DNA of 64,000 nucleotides, from contig QANU01046033.1 of NCBI GenBank assembly GCA_003254905.1, forward strand, positions 193,597 to 257,596, in the 5' to 3' direction. This stretch comes from Nissolia schottii (taxonomy: Eukaryota > Streptophyta > Magnoliopsida > Fabales > Fabaceae). A model generated the notes under the pieces. That model saw only the letters and a program-made list of their open reading frames with translations. It did not search any database and was not told the origin of the DNA. The position numbers were made by a program, and so were the translations under genes. Of the stretch, positions 36,551 through 50,500 are shown piece by piece (the stretch's first letter is position 1; every line of letters starts with the position of its first letter).

Positions 36551-37638
36551 ACTGAACCTTTCATGTGGGTACGCTTACCCTAGTACTTATAAATTTCCTG
36601 TAATATCCCGAACCAAGGGGGGAAAAAGGAAAGACAAAAAAGGTGTGGATCCTTGACCCCAAGCTTAAACCAAAAAAAAAATTGTCTAAGAATGTTCAGA
36701 TCAGAGTCGTTTGTGTTCTGATATTTAGGCTTAATTTAGCTTCTTATTGATCAAGGTGATGATCTAGATAGCCATTTAATTTGGTCCTATATATATTTTT
36801 CAACGGGTAAGCTTTATCACGTTGAAGAAGCCAGCTACATAATTAAGTGTGTTCATCCACCCTAAAATAATTTTGAGTGAAGGAGGCCTGGAGCGAAATT
36901 ATACCAACAAGAAGCGCGCGTTAGGCACATGGTAATAAAGGCGAAGCAGCCCTTGGATTTCAGTGCCAGGACAAAAAAAACACTTCTAATTTGAGAGAGA
37001 GGAAGAAAGTAAGTCTTGTAACGTGGAGAAATTCTTATGCCACAACGTAACTTTTTTTTTCATGGGCATATACTTAATAAACTTGGATTTAGTCGCACTC
37101 AACAAATACAAGTTTTATATATATATATATATTGAAGTATAATTACATGTTTATAAATTCTATCAGCAATCGGTAAGTGTCACTAAATTATTCAAACCGT
37201 TAAATTAATGCATGTACAAGAATTTTTTGTAACAGTAAAATGCCACAACAAGTATGCTTTAAATTACTGAATCAAGAATTGAAAGTACTCTGAGAATAAT
37301 ATAAACAAGATGTATTATTAGAGAATCCACAAAAATTTGATTGTAACTTGAGGAAAGGAAGCGAGCTAGTGTATCGAACCGTACGTAGCTAGGTGGTAAT
37401 TCATTTTCTGCCCTCCTACCCCTACCCTACGTACCGTTCTTCCTTAACCCTTTGATATTTCGTAGAATCGCATTCAATATGTATCTCTCGACACACACAC
37501 ACACACTCAGACACGCAGAGACACAGTACACCACCTTTTGATTCATTCATATATCTATACATGCTTTTTGCAGCCACTCCCCCCGGCCCCCTTTCAGTAA
37601 AAAAGAACCCCTCTGGTCCCCTCTCCCTTTTTGTGGCC
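36551..37638. promoter_or_regulatory. upstream region of the HEC3-like gene
   Basis: AT-rich, with a CA repeat at about 37492-37506. A TATA-like TCATATATCTATAC at about 37547-37560 would start transcription near 37580. That favours the ATG at 37639 over the in-frame ATG at 37561. Confidence 0.35.
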
Positions 37639-38370
37639 ATGAATACCAGCACTTATTGGAGTCTCAACAAGATGCAAGAAGAAGAAGAAGACGACGAGGA
37701 GGACGATGATGATCATGACCACCACATAATCCTCCAACTCCAAAATCACCACCAAGTCCCTATGGCCTCTCTTATCTGGCCCGCCAACCACAACAACCAC
37801 CTTCTTCACCAAACAGTTCCGTCTCCACCCATCATCACGGCACCACCCTCGTCATCGTCGGGGCTCCTGGGGGACATGCTAGGCCTTCACAAGAAGGAGG
37901 AGGAGCTGGAGGAGGAGGAGGAGGAGGAGCTGGGAGCGATGAAGGAGATGATGTACAAGATGGCCGCTATGCAGCCTGTGGACATCGACCCTTCCACCGT
38001 GAGGAAGCCAAAGAGGAGGAACGTGCGCATCAGCGACGACCCTCAGAGCGTGGCTGCACGGCACCGCAGGGAGAGGATCAGCGAGAAGATCCGCATCCTT
38101 CAGAGGCTGGTCCCCGGTGGAACCAAGATGGACACCGCCTCCATGCTCGACGAGGCCATCCGCTACGTCAAGTTCCTCAAGAGGCAAATCAAGCTGCTTC
38201 AACAGCCGCCGCATCATAGCATTGCTGTTGCCACTGATCTGTTGCGCCTCTCCCCAGCTGCCTGTGATATTATCTGGCCTTTTCCACCCACTTCCACCGC
38301 CCCCGCCCCTTCCTCCATCTCCATGGACGTGCAGCTGCCAGGCCTTGGATTCGCCCCCGGAGGCTCCTAG
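37639..38370 (+). CDS. HEC3: HECATE3-like bHLH transcription factor
   Basis: Single exon; 243 residues from the ATG at 37639, or 269 from the in-frame ATG at 37561. The N-terminal half has aspartate/glutamate and histidine runs. The conserved block [19 protein letters not shown] is followed by [20 protein letters not shown], then [19 protein letters not shown] and the helix-loop-helix ending [10 protein letters not shown]. This is the group VIIIb (HECATE) signature. The basic region has alanine where most bHLH proteins have the E-box-contacting glutamate (AARHRRE), so DNA contact is non-canonical, as known for this group. HEC genes control gynoecium, stigma and transmitting-tract development with auxin and cytokinin. 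The symbol is by family and by neighbourhood (At5g09750 adjoins PME51 and L17 paralogues). Confidence 0.88.
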   Translation: MNTSTYWSLNKMQEEEEDDEEDDDDHDHHIILQLQNHHQVPMASLIWPANHNNHLLHQTVPSPPIITAPPSSSSGLLGDMLGLHKKEEELEEEEEEELGAMKEMMYKMAAMQPVDIDPSTVRKPKRRNVRISDDPQSVAARHRRERISEKIRILQRLVPGGTKMDTASMLDEAIRYVKFLKRQIKLLQQPPHHSIAVATDLLRLSPAACDIIWPFPPTSTAPAPSSISMDVQLPGLGFAPGGS

Positions 38371-38698
38371 CTCCTCCCCCCCCCCCTTTAATCTCCGTCA
38401 ATGATCATATGATTATCACTCTCTGCAGGTTGGTTGATTAGGGTTAATAATTAATTACTGCTTAATTTTATGTATTTATTTATTTATTTATTTGTGAGTG
38501 CTTAACTAGTATGGATGTACGTATGTCCGTGTACGTGTTGAGGGCTATTAATTAATTAATTAGTTAGCTAAGAAAAACACAAGATTGAAGCTTGAGGCTT
38601 GATCAGGGGAGGGGCAAAAAGGTTTGTTAGGATATTGTTGACTAATGGCTCTGCACAATAATCATCACGTACTGTTGGCTATACATATGTTTTTATTT

Positions 38699-38730
<32 letters not shown>

Positions 38731-39184
38731 ATATACAATCATAATAATAGAAGTATATTGTGTGTGCAGTTTGGGGGGTGTTGGCCGGAAAGTGTGTTTG
38801 GCCGACTCTCTCTTCCGGGAATAACTTCTTTCCTAAGTTTCAACTGTCTGACGTGAGAGAATGCTCTCTCTCTCTCTCTCATCTCTTCCTTTCTGCACCC
38901 CCCTCTCTCCCTGTGTATGTATGTATGTATGTATGTATGTGCATAATGACACACATACATGCTTATTGCCATGTGTACAGCCAGTATATGTATGTTTAAT
39001 TATTTATTTATACTCTAGAGTGATTTTTACTCCTGCAACGCAACATATAAATAATATACAATGTGAGGAGTTAGCTGGAGTGATTGACTAATTAATAAGG
39101 CTCAAGGTTTAGGGTTTGATTGCGTAGAACAACGCCCTAAACGGGGTGATCATGGTTACACAAGATTAACCTAAAGCTAATGAA
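38371..39184. other. HEC3 3' region with microsatellites
   Basis: A nine-base C run lies near 38379-38388, just after the stop. A TTTA tract lies near 38472-38492, a TTA tract near 38702-38728, a CT tract near 38865-38880 and a GTAT tract near 38914-38940. No second gene. Confidence 0.5.
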
Positions 39185-39860
39185 CATCACTTGTAAGTTT
39201 AATTTTCTACTGTTTTACAATTTTATACACGCACATTCATGCACATATAGAGAAATTTTATGCGTACAACTCAAAATTTGTCAACTGCGATGTAGCTCAC
39301 TCTCTCTAATACGTGTTTCTTCTTCTGATTTTTTTTCTTTATTTTTTTCTCTTCTAGCTTCCCCAATCTTCCTTCATTTTTTATTTTCGTTTTAATCTTA
39401 TTATTTATAAATCCAAGAGTTTTCATTTCCGTTTCCATCATATTTGTTATTTTTTATATTTTAAAAGTTTATACATGTGTAGGAAAGTTTGTGCATGTCT
39501 TGTTGGTCAAAAGTTTATGTATATATATAGAAAAGCTTGTACATTTTTGTTCAAAAGTTTGTGCATGTGAGTAAGAGTTTTTTCTCTGTTTTTGTTTTTA
39601 TTTTTGTTTTTGTTTTCGTTTACGTTTCCGTCATACTTTTTTGTTTTTTGTTGTTGAAGAGTTTGTGCACATACTTTAAAATGTTCGTGCATGATAGAAA
39701 ATGAGTTCACAAGCTTAGATGTGAGAGGAGAGATGAAAAGAGAGTAAGACACTTACTTTTCGCTATTTAATGTATCACAAATCTAGTTTGATTTGGTTTT
39801 GTACTTAAAAAAGTTTATGCATGTGTATACAAAAAGTTTATGCACTCAATGTCACTTGAC
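39185..39860 (+). repeat. dispersed repeat rich in TTTGTGCATGT words
   Basis: Homologous in inverted orientation to 31780-32215. AAGTTTGTGCATG/AAGTTTATGCATG words recur at least six times between 39465 and 39845. Similar GTGCACAAAC-type words fill the 58-kb tandem array. Confidence 0.5.
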
Positions 39861-40229
39861 TTGATAGCACAGTTGCCAGCATTTGGGTTATGCTCTTAGC
39901 AACGCAGATATGTATCATGTATGTATGCATGCATGCTTGCTCATGTGTTCAAAACCTCAACAATTATGGTTTCATTTAATTAGGGCAAAGAACTCCTAGC
40001 TAATGTTGTTTCTCGGTGCAAAATACTCTTTCTAAGTACAGTCTTTGAGATGTATTAAACACATTTGGTTAAAGTATTTACATAAAAGGAAATATTAAAC
40101 ATTTCTTTTGAATAGTTAGTGTTTTGGTTTTTCTATTGAAAGCAGAAATTATTAGATAAAAAATGAAATATTTAATCCATTGAATTTTTTTAAACTATTT
40201 ATTAATTTTATTATCCAAATAATTAGAAG

Positions 40230-40264
<35 letters not shown>

Positions 40265-40485
40265 NCATGTTAAAATAAAAAATACATAAGTATATTAAAT
40301 GTTACATTTTCATTAATCGATGGCAAAGAGTTGGGAGGAGGTCGTATAGTATTCTCTCAATCCCCAATCGTGGGCCACAAGGAGAAATTTCCTCCATCAC
40401 TACTTAAGAAGCATTGACACTGATCTGACCGGACTTGGGCATGATACACGATATACCAATTTTAAAATTTTACAGAACACATACA

Positions 40486-40520
<35 letters not shown>

Positions 40521-43275
40521 CATAAAATTAAATATTTATAATAATATCATAATAATTTCATTAAAAACTAATTTTTAATATGTTCCAAATCCCTCTCAAA
40601 ATATATGGAACATTCAAGATATTTTCATGTATCAATATTCATTAATTTTCCAATGGTCCATATTATTATAAAATATTTATTATAAGAAATATTTTTTATT
40701 CGGACACGGCACGAATATAACTCAAAAAGCTTTCGGATATAGCTCCTAGCTCCGACACGCTCAAATACGACTAATGATAAATTTTTTATTTTGACACTTT
40801 TAGACATGCACAACATGTGTGTCAAACGAGTATGTTAGTGTCAACGGTGTGTCAGACACAGACACAACAATATGATGAAATGTCTGTACTTCCTAACTAT
40901 AAATTATTTCCATCTCTAAAAATATTCACCTCTTCATAGGTATATGTGGTGATTCTAAAATACTATTTTAGATATAAAAAAAAACAAATATTTAATTAAT
41001 TCAAAAAATATGTAAAAAAAACTGATAAAAATTATTATTTTTTTTAAAAAAAACCTAAATTAAATTAAACTGACATCAAGTCTCAAGCTCTAAGAATGAG
41101 AAGGGACTCCTTTAGAGTTTAGAGTGCAATTGGCGCTCATGCAACGATGGCTGGCAGCAGATTAAGAGGAATGAATGGGGGTGGGGGGGAATTAGCGGGT
41201 ATCTCTAGAGATATTCTACACTATCGAATATCTAATTTTAACCTAAAATTAATGTGATACTTTACGTTCATGCTTAAACACAATAACAAATAACAGCGAA
41301 GCTTTATATACAGTACAAAATACGCAAGCTTTGACACTTACATGTGAGCACCGTTATTGAATTCTATCCCTTGATATGAAGTGTATGCAATGAACTGTAA
41401 AGTTTTCAAGGCTTGTTCTTCTCCAACGATTTATTAATTATAGTATTAGCAAAAGAGTAAGACTAGCCACCGGCTATCACACAATCTTATGGAAATATAA
41501 TATAAAATGTGGTTATCTTCCACCACTACTTATAGAGCCTTACTCATAGGTCACGTACAAGTCCTATGTGATCCTGATCCCATTCAGAAACTCCGGAAAC
41601 TGCCCTATTCATAAACAAAGTCTCATTGATCTCAATTGATCAGAAGCATAAAGTTAACATACATGAATATGATACAAAATGCGTGTGTGCTTGCTTGTTA
41701 ATTTTTGGCCTACTAAAATATAAATGGTAAGATAAGATGATGATTAGTATTCGTCCATTATAATAAGATCAGTGAGAGTCACAACTCACATGGGTAGACA
41801 CAGACACACAACTTAACGGCTCTGTCAGTGGATCAGTGGTGGGCAGTTAACGGCTCTCTCAGAGCATAATGCATATGCATGTGCTCCTCCTATTTGTATA
41901 AACAACCATCCTACCAAATTCTCTTACAAATTTTTCTATCTTCTTCAATAAATGACACATGACATGTTAGATAAAAATTAGCAAGTGTCATTCATTGAAG
42001 GTGACAAGCAAATTTGTATGAGAATTTAATATTACTCTTATATCAATAAAAAGAAAAAAAAGAAAAGTTTTTTAATGGTAGGATAAAAAATTTATTGGTA
42101 AAGACTCTCGATAGGCGATCCAACTCAGCATGGTGGTAAGGCCCAACCCAATCTCTCTCTCTCGATATATATAAAATGAAATAAATAAGTGCATAATAGA
42201 CATCGTTTGACAAATAGAACAAGAAAATCCAAGCACTGATATTGCGATATCTACGGCTAGTCGTGTTGACAAGTTAACTTCACGACACGAGAAAACAAAA
42301 TGTTAGTACATGGAAAAATAAAATTGAGGATGGACCCAGAATCTTCTCTTTCTTTTACAAGAACAATTTAAAAATAATGTGATATATATATATATATATA
42401 TATATATCTGATGCAAATTATATTTTATATAATAAGGGTCCGAAGAGCGGCAAAGAAAGTAATTAGAACAAATATATTTGAGGCATACATATTGTAATAC
42501 GTAGTAGCATCTTAAAGCCTGCTTCTACCACAAGAGAAAAGAAGAAACAGGGACTAGAATTGCGTTAGAAACTTCAGCTCTAACTATTTTTATATTTTTT
42601 TTGTATTAGTTACATTTTTCAAGTTATTAATAAAGTAATATATATTAAATAATACAACTTTTTTTCTCTCCTTTTTTTTTCTAATAATTTGAATCAATAC
42701 TTTTTTAATCAAAATATAGTTACCTATATTAGTTCAATAACCACATAAAAAACTCATGTAACTGTCTTGTCTAATGGTCATGCTTATTGATAACGCATGA
42801 AACAGAAAAAATAAATATTTTTAAACAAGTAAAACTCTATTTAATTAAAAATATTTATTTATTTACTTATTCCAAATAACACGACACGACCAATATTTGT
42901 ATTGTCTAATGGCACAGTCTTAACTAGGATTCTGTTTCTCCGCGTCCTTCCTTTCCTCTAATGTTGTTTCGATTTATCTCTCTCTGTCTTCAAACAAGCA
43001 AACAAACAAAGTTTCCAACTTCTAACCACCCACCATCGATCTCCACTTCCCCCCAACCCATCAAAAGATCCCATTTTCTGCATCTGGGCCTCCTCTCTTT
43101 CTCTCTTGCTCTCTCCAAAATCGAATCTTTCCCATCTGGGTCTCTCTGATTTGCGTCTCTTCAACTTGCTGATGCTCTTTTCTCACAAGGGTCGGTGCCC
43201 TGTTGCGATGCTAGTTCCTCTGTTCCTGACTTGATTCCCTAAAAAGCGTGATGGCTCTTAAGTGCCACAACAACA
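39861..43275. other. intergenic DNA and TBL leader
   Basis: No gene. TA tracts lie at about 40232-40264, followed by an ambiguous base N at 40265, and at 40491-40518 and 42384-42407. The last 300 bases (CT-rich, about 42930-43275) look like the promoter and 5' UTR of the TBL gene. Confidence 0.5.
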
Positions 43276-45910
43276 ATGAGTGCCTTGAATAAGAGCATCT
43301 CCTTCAACAGGACCGCGTCCTTCAATCGGAGGGGTCTCAGTATTGGAAGCCCCAAAGTCAATCCCGTTCGATTCGGATGGGTCTCTCTGAGTCTCAGGTT
43401 TCAGGTTCTCATTATCATTGGTTCTGTGGTTTCCTTCTTTGTAGCCGTTGGTTGCGGCTACATGTATGTGCTTCCTAGCCTCAGCCACGCATTCTTCCAC
43501 CGCCAAGGTTTCTTCTCTGATCACAACAACGATTCACTGAGTGCCTGCGATGTGTTTGATGGACGTTGGGTCAAGGTACCCGGTTATTACCCTTTGTACA
43601 ATGCCACGGAGTGCCCCTTTGTGGAACAAGGATTTGATTGCTTGGAGAATGGGAGGGATGACAAGGATTACCTCACTTGGAGGTGGAAGCCGAAGGGTTG
43701 TGACATTCCAAGGTTCGATGTGCGTTCTGTTCTGGAAATGCTGCGAAGCAAGAGGGTCGTTTTCATAGGAGATTCGATGAGCAGGACGCAGTGGGAGTCC
43801 CTGATTTGTATGCTTATGGCTGGTGTTGAGGATAAGAGGAGTGTCTATGAAGTGAATGGGAATCAGATAACAAAGAGGATTAGGTTCTTAGGGGTGAGGT
43901 TCAGTGCTTTCAACTTCACCATAGAGTTTTTTCGATCGGTTTTCCTTGTGCAGCAGGGTCCTATGCCTAGACATGCACCAAGGAGGGTGAAATCAACACT
44001 TATGCTGGACAAATTGGATGATATAAGTGACCAGTGGGTTAACTCTGATGTTCTGATCTTCAATACTGGTCATTGGTGGGTGCCATCTAAGCTTTTTGAC
44101 ATGTAAGCTGCTTTTCTTTTTTCACATTTTAATAGTAAACCATGTGTGTTGTTAGGAAAATATGTGCTAAGGTTGGTTCTAGTGATATTCATTGCAATGC
44201 TCTGTACAGTTCTTACTTATCTGTAGGTTTTATTTGAAGGTAGAAAACTGTTGATCAATAGGAAAGTTTTCATAACAATTCACCTAATAGCTCATGATAA
44301 TCGATAGGTATTTTTTTTTTCTCTTTTTTCTCACCGGCATGATTTCTTTGCAGTGTCTGAATGTCATTGTATAAGAAAGGTAATAGGACATGATGCATGA
44401 GCTACCCAAATCTTTGACCAAAAAGCCTCCTTTTCATGTTGAATTAAACATATCTCCAGAGTTTGTTATTATGGTTCTTGTGTTGCCAATGCATGCGAAT
44501 CTAGATGGAGTGACACTTGAACTTGGTCTTCTTATTTGTCACTTAGATTTTTATTGTTGTTAGTTAGCCATTAGAACTGTGGGCATATTATGTATCTTCT
44601 TTATTTCTGTTTTTAGTTTCTAACTTTCCAACTTATGCAATGCAAGAATCTTATTCCTATTTTTAAATAAAGGAATTTGCATCCTCATTATTGCCTCGTT
44701 TGGATGTTCCTAGCTGTCATGGTGGGCTCTAATAAATTTCCTAAGTGTTGAATGTGAATTGCGTCTGGCTTTTTTCTATGAGCATAATGTTCTATGTAGT
44801 GCTGTCTGAGTAGAAACGTGCTTATTATCTGAGCTTATCTTTGGTAAGATGTTAGTGGGGATGAAGTAGGGGCTGGTTTTGAATCTATTTTGTAGCGAAA
44901 AGGGGATGATGCAGAAAGTCATTGCTACGAAAAGAAGGGGTGGGATCTACTTTTCATCCTGAAAGTATCAGTTGTCCGACTTGACTGAACTAACTTTCAT
45001 TTATTATATTCTCGGGATCTAATTTCTACATGATAGGCTGTTGTGTGTTTTCATATTTGGACATATTTGATGTTCTTCATTTTGTTTATTCCTGTGTAAA
45101 ACGGTTCTCTTCTTGGTGTTCAACAGAGGTTGCTATTTCCAGGTTGGAAGGTCTCTGAAACTTGGGATGTCAATTCCTGCTGCCTTTAGAATTGCACTTG
45201 AAACTTGGGCATCGTGGGTTGAGAGAGAGATTAATACAAATAGAACACGCATCTTCTTTAGGACTTTTGAGCCTTCTCACTGGAGGTATTCCTACACTAT
45301 TGGTAACGCCATTCTCTATTTAAATATGTTTAGCTTTCTTCTCTGTCTAATTGCTTAAAATTATTCATTTTTGTAATATTTTCATAAGAAGTAACTATAT
45401 TTGTTTTGTTCTGTACTTTTCCCCTTTAAAACATTCTTACATGTAGCTAACTTTGCTCAGTTTAGAGAATTTCTTCTCATGCATGGTAATTTCTAAGCAT
45501 TGAAATACTGCTTACTGATTATTCATTCTGTTTAGCTTGATCTTTTCCAGTAAGAATCTGCACACTTGAGCAATTATTGATATAGCTTCCATGTTTGCTG
45601 CAGTGATCAAACCTTTAGGCAGTGCAATGTGACCCAGTACCCTACCTTAGAAACCGAGGGAAGGGACCAGAGCTTGTTTTCAGACACAGTTTTGGACGTA
45701 GTAAGGAATGTCAATGTTCCTATAAATGTTCTCCGCGTTACTTCTATGTCATCTTTCCGGAGCGATGCACATGTCGGTAACTGGAGTGACAATCCATCTA
45801 TTCAAGATTGTAGCCACTGGTGTCTGCCTGGAGTGCCTGATATGTGGAATGAAATTGTCATGTCCCAACTTTTTGCGAATAATGAAATCCCTTTTCAGCA
45901 AATGGAATAA
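43276..45910 (+). CDS. trichome birefringence-like (TBL) O-acetyltransferase
   Basis: Three exons: 43276-44102, 45127-45285 and 45604-45910. GT-AG introns; 1293 nt, giving 430 residues. A single membrane anchor lies at about residues 43-66 (type II, Golgi). The TBL/PMR5N domain runs from about residue 90 (CDVFDGRWV, DYLTWRWKPKGC). The esterase GDSM motif is at about 165-168 (VFIGDSMSRTQWESL), and the C-terminal DCSHWCLPGVPD motif is at about 397-408. These are the catalytic signatures of the TBL/DUF231 family, which acetylates wall polysaccharides such as xylan, mannan or pectin. The particular substrate cannot be read from sequence. A possible 3' UTR intron follows the stop (GTAAG donor at 45915). 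It converges with FAS2. Confidence 0.92.
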
Positions 45911-47508
45911 TACAGTAAGTTTTGTTACTTTATAATGTTTTTTCGCCGCATATATCGATTAGTTTAAGTGTACTCAAGATTGGCTAAAATGCCCAAACAC
46001 CCCTGAACTGTCATTGGTGTAGTCAATGCTCCTTACCCGTTAGTCCGTCGATAATTTCATCATAATGGAAATGAATAAAGTCCCTCATACATTGCTCAAA
46101 TGAAACTATTTCTATAGTCAATATGTAGAGAATTAAATGGAAGGGGTGTAAATGCGCCTTCAACTATTTTTTGTCATGATTTCTCTGAAATGCAAAATTA
46201 GGTCACAAATTAATTTTCCTCTGCAGTTCTATTTCTAGATCAATCCTCGACTATATCATGATAAATCCTTCAAATGATAGACCTTTTATATTCTACATTC
46301 TGTTCATATCCTAATCCTATACTATGTTTTTGAGTTGTTACTTTGCTTTTAGGTTGGAGTACTTCATAGTCATACGCTCAAGTCAGAACGCTACCCACAT
46401 TTCACATCAGAGGCAGTATGTGTGTTTCTCTTACTGTCTAATACTCCATCATTTTTGGAAATGAATTATTATCCTCACGTATTATTATTTTTTTTTCCTC
46501 TGCAGATTAAAGAGACATTCTTGTTAATTACAAGCCAACCACAACAAATTCAGATGCTTCCGAAGAAGTAATATGGATCAGATTTCATTACTGTACTAAC
46601 ACTATAAATCTGCAAGCATCTTCTCATTCTGCAATTGTTGACACCTTCCATCTACCAAGAGCTTTATGGAATACTCAAAAATTGCACCAGGTTTTGTAAA
46701 AGTAACTACAAATACGCATTATTTTTGTACCACATTGTGTAAAACAGAATGATGAAACAGAGTATTTTTTCTTTTCAATTATTTTTTCAATTCTTTGGAT
46801 CTCAGAGAAGGTAGTGTCTGGGATGTAACAGATTGGTTTCCTTGTGATGACTTTTGGTTTTGGTCATCACAATGTTACTGTTCTCCACAAAAGAGAAAAA
46901 GAATAGTTGGAATCAACCCTCAATTTCTTTTCCAGTCTGCCCCGTCTTAAATATTTATTTGTCTTCATTTATTAGAGCATCCCTAAGACTTTCAAATCAG
47001 GCCACGTTAAATTTATTTCGTCAGTAACATGGTGTGTTGTCTCGAAAAACACTTAATGAGCTGGAAAGCAGAAAGTTATAGAATAACCAGTCGACATAGT
47101 GAGGAAGTCCAGAGAGTACGATATGTACATTCAGAAAAAGGTTGACAAAAGGTGTTGAATCGGCTTGGCAATAGGTCTCCCCTCTTTCTTTGTGCTCTCC
47201 ACTAACTGGCAATATTATCTCACTGCAAAAGGAAGTTAATAAGCTTTCCAATGCAATTTTATACGTAAATTTACTTCTCGTGCCCTCTCAAATCAGACAC
47301 GTCGATGTTAAGAGATTAAAAGAAGAAACCGGGGGGAGGGGGCGTCGTAGAACTGTCCAAAATAAAGATCTAAAGAATATTACATACTATGTAAACAAGA
47401 ACTACAAACTAATACAGTAGGGGAAGGAAGAAGAATTCGAATCATAGGCCGCACAAAAAAAAGATGTACATATGCGGATATGGATGGAACTTGTTGGGAC
47501 TTGAAACA
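45911..47508. other. convergent 3' ends of TBL and FAS2
   Basis: Contains the TBL 3' UTR, possibly spliced (AG acceptors near 46353 and 46505), and at its right end the FAS2 3' UTR on the opposite strand. No other gene. Confidence 0.45.
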
Positions 47509-50500
47509 TTATGGATCAATTGCAATGGGAGTAATACGCTTCTTGGCTGGCTTATTTGGGATGGGCGCACTCTTCGAATTCCCTGCCTTTTCTTCTGGCC
47601 CTGGTTTTATAACATGTGAACTTGATTGCGGTTTCTCTGCCTTCTCTCCTGCTTCATTTTTCCTACAATCTGATATAACCTCTCCAGTATTTCCAGTTGC
47701 CTCAATGACCATATCATCAGTTTTCTCTTCAGCTTCGCTTTTCCTACTTTCCGCTATAACCGATGGAACATTCCCTGTTGACTCGATGACCATGTCATCA
47801 ACCTTCTCTTGAGTTACAGTGTTCATGCTTTCTGCTACAGCTGCACCAGTATTGGTAACTGCTTCAATGATCATGCCATCGGCCTTCTCTTCTGCTTCTA
47901 CTTTCCTGCTTTCCGCTACAACTGCACCAACACTCCCAGTTGGTACAAAGACACTGTCATTGGCTGTCTGCAGGGGGCTATTACTATCCTTGTCTGAGAC
48001 TTTTCCATCTAAAACAATATGAAACAGGAAAAATCACAAACCTCTTTGTAGTAAAAATTTGACAGTAGCCAAAGGAAGACTGTTTACCTGATAAAGAGTA
48101 AGGTGTTCCAAGTTCATCATTTTCAAATTCCACCAAAGAGCAGAAACCATCTTGTGAAGACAATGCCAAATAACGAGCATCAGATGACCTTGCGAACAAA
48201 TACCAGCTCAGTTAAACCTTCCGCAAAAAAATCCATTCTAATTCTCAAACCTGAAAAGGATTTGCTAGCACTTAAACATTTACCATGTGATGTCTGTTAT
48301 TGCTGCGTAGTGAAGACCAGCTAATATAGCTATTGGAGCAGTGCTCTCAGTGTCATAAATGTACAATGAATTCAAAGTGGCCACAGCAAATATGATGCGA
48401 TATGGGAGCTTAAATAAACCAGCTGCGCCAAATGAAAAACAGCATCATGCATCTGTTAAGCAACATATTCTCCAAGACAGGCAGAATGTCAAGCAATACA
48501 AATTGGTGGGGCAAGTTCACCCCCAAGTCACCCTGGCAATGCAATTGTAACAATACCATCCTAGTCATTGTAACGATACCATCCTAGTCACCCAGTACCA
48601 TCTATTATGTATAGTAAATGTTCTTAAATACACGTATACCAAGTATATTACCTGAATTTGTTCCCCGAAGCTGAAAAAATACGGGGCAAAACCGTACAGC
48701 AACAACAGCTTTGCTTGCACAAGGAAGCTGTATAGCAGGCCTGCATATCAGGTCAAATAATAAAGTAACACGAATCACAAACAAATACTTTCATTACTTG
48801 ATTCAATAGCTTAACATGGGTAATTGAAATTTAAAAAGGGAGATTAACTGTATAGTATGGTGCATGGAAATTTGACGGATCATCTAGATAGAAAATGATC
48901 ATATTGTATACAGAATTTATAAAGATAAAATGGCTGGAAGACTTACTGAGAAAGATCTTTTCTAGAAAATATGTAAGCCGCATTTACAGATTCAGAAGCA
49001 GTGCCAATTTTGTAAGAGCCTGAAATAGGTGGAGTGAGATCCTAAAGGGAAGATTATCTCAAACCACAAGCAGAAAAACTAAAAACTTTACGTACATTAG
49101 CATTCAACTAATAATATAACTTAATCAGCTTTGTCCAGCTCATCTACTTTCTTGTAAATGAAATATGATGGACCACAAAAAAGTACTGGTCTGATTCTAA
49201 AAGAATATTTGCATACAAGTACAAAATCTAATCTGCAAAACTAGTGCAAGAAAGTTCAAAGATTAATTGAGTTGAGATCTACTCAAGTAAATACCTGCAG
49301 GCACAAGTAGAAATGAACCATCAGGAGACCAGGCTAATCTTCTGAAGAAAGATGGCAATGTCTCGTCGTGGAAGAGATGATATTTTGTGGACTGCATTAA
49401 GAAAAATATGCCTGAGGTTTATGTACGTGACAAAACATCTATAGTAAAAATAAAGATGATTATGGAGCTCCATATCCAAACCTTAGAATTCTTAAATAAA
49501 GGCTGTTCTGCCTTGGAAATAACTTGCTGACAAACATAATTGGTTTTCTCAATGCCCTTTGATTTATGAGGCTTATTGATGTAAATTCGGCATGTCCTAT
49601 CAGAACTAAGAGAGGCAACATATTTCCCTAGAGGGTCCCATGCAACCCCCTGAACATAGTGTGCATGGGAATCCAACGTTTGAAGGTTAGTACCTGACAT
49701 ACAAGGATCAAGTGCGGTAAGAATAATAGCCAGGCATATCAAGTGCCATGAACGTATTGATGATCAGCACACATGCTGCAGTTACGTGTTGCCAGCCTCA
49801 CCTTTGTTAACATCCCATATAATGCAACAATTATCGACTGATCCAGATATGATATACATCGCATCAATAGACCACTGCAGGTCCAGAATGTCTTTGTGAT
49901 GAGATCTAGTCCAAAATAAATACCTTTGATTAGTGGAAAATTGGTGCAATAAAACAAGAATGTCCAAATGAATGTTAAAAAAATAATAACGTGATTGCCC
50001 TTTATGAGTGGGTATAATCAAAATTTGTAAATCTGATTTAATAATATTCTTCACCTTCATATATACTTTCCAAATATAAATCAAATAGAATTACTATTAT
50101 TTCAAATGCATGCAAGAATCGGCCATAACACCAGCTTTTTGTGGCATTAGTTGATAAATTGTAATGCAAGAACTCATTGACAATTCAAAGCAGAAGACTT
50201 ACCGTAACATCTTGAGAACCTTCCATGTCTGACCAGTATCTGTAGAATGTAACTTCCAAATTATAAGGTCGCCCCCTGAAAATAGAGGAAATCAGATTGG
50301 GAAGCATGGCCTAAACTACATGAACTGAAGCATAAAACCTTAACTACATTCAATAGCAGTGAGTGATCATAGTCGTACCATCAGCACCGGAGGCAAGTAG
50401 TTCCCCTGTGACATGCAAAATAGGTTTGTTACTTATACAGTAGGTACATCACTCCTGTTCTTGTTGGATAATAAATGAGGGTGAAAAATGGTAAATAGTT

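Noticed and set aside
47480-47997. Plus-strand ORFs of 110, 62 and 67 codons over the FAS2 last exon
   Set aside because: Shadows of the repeat-rich FAS2 tail; the minus frame closes the 12-exon reading frame exactly.
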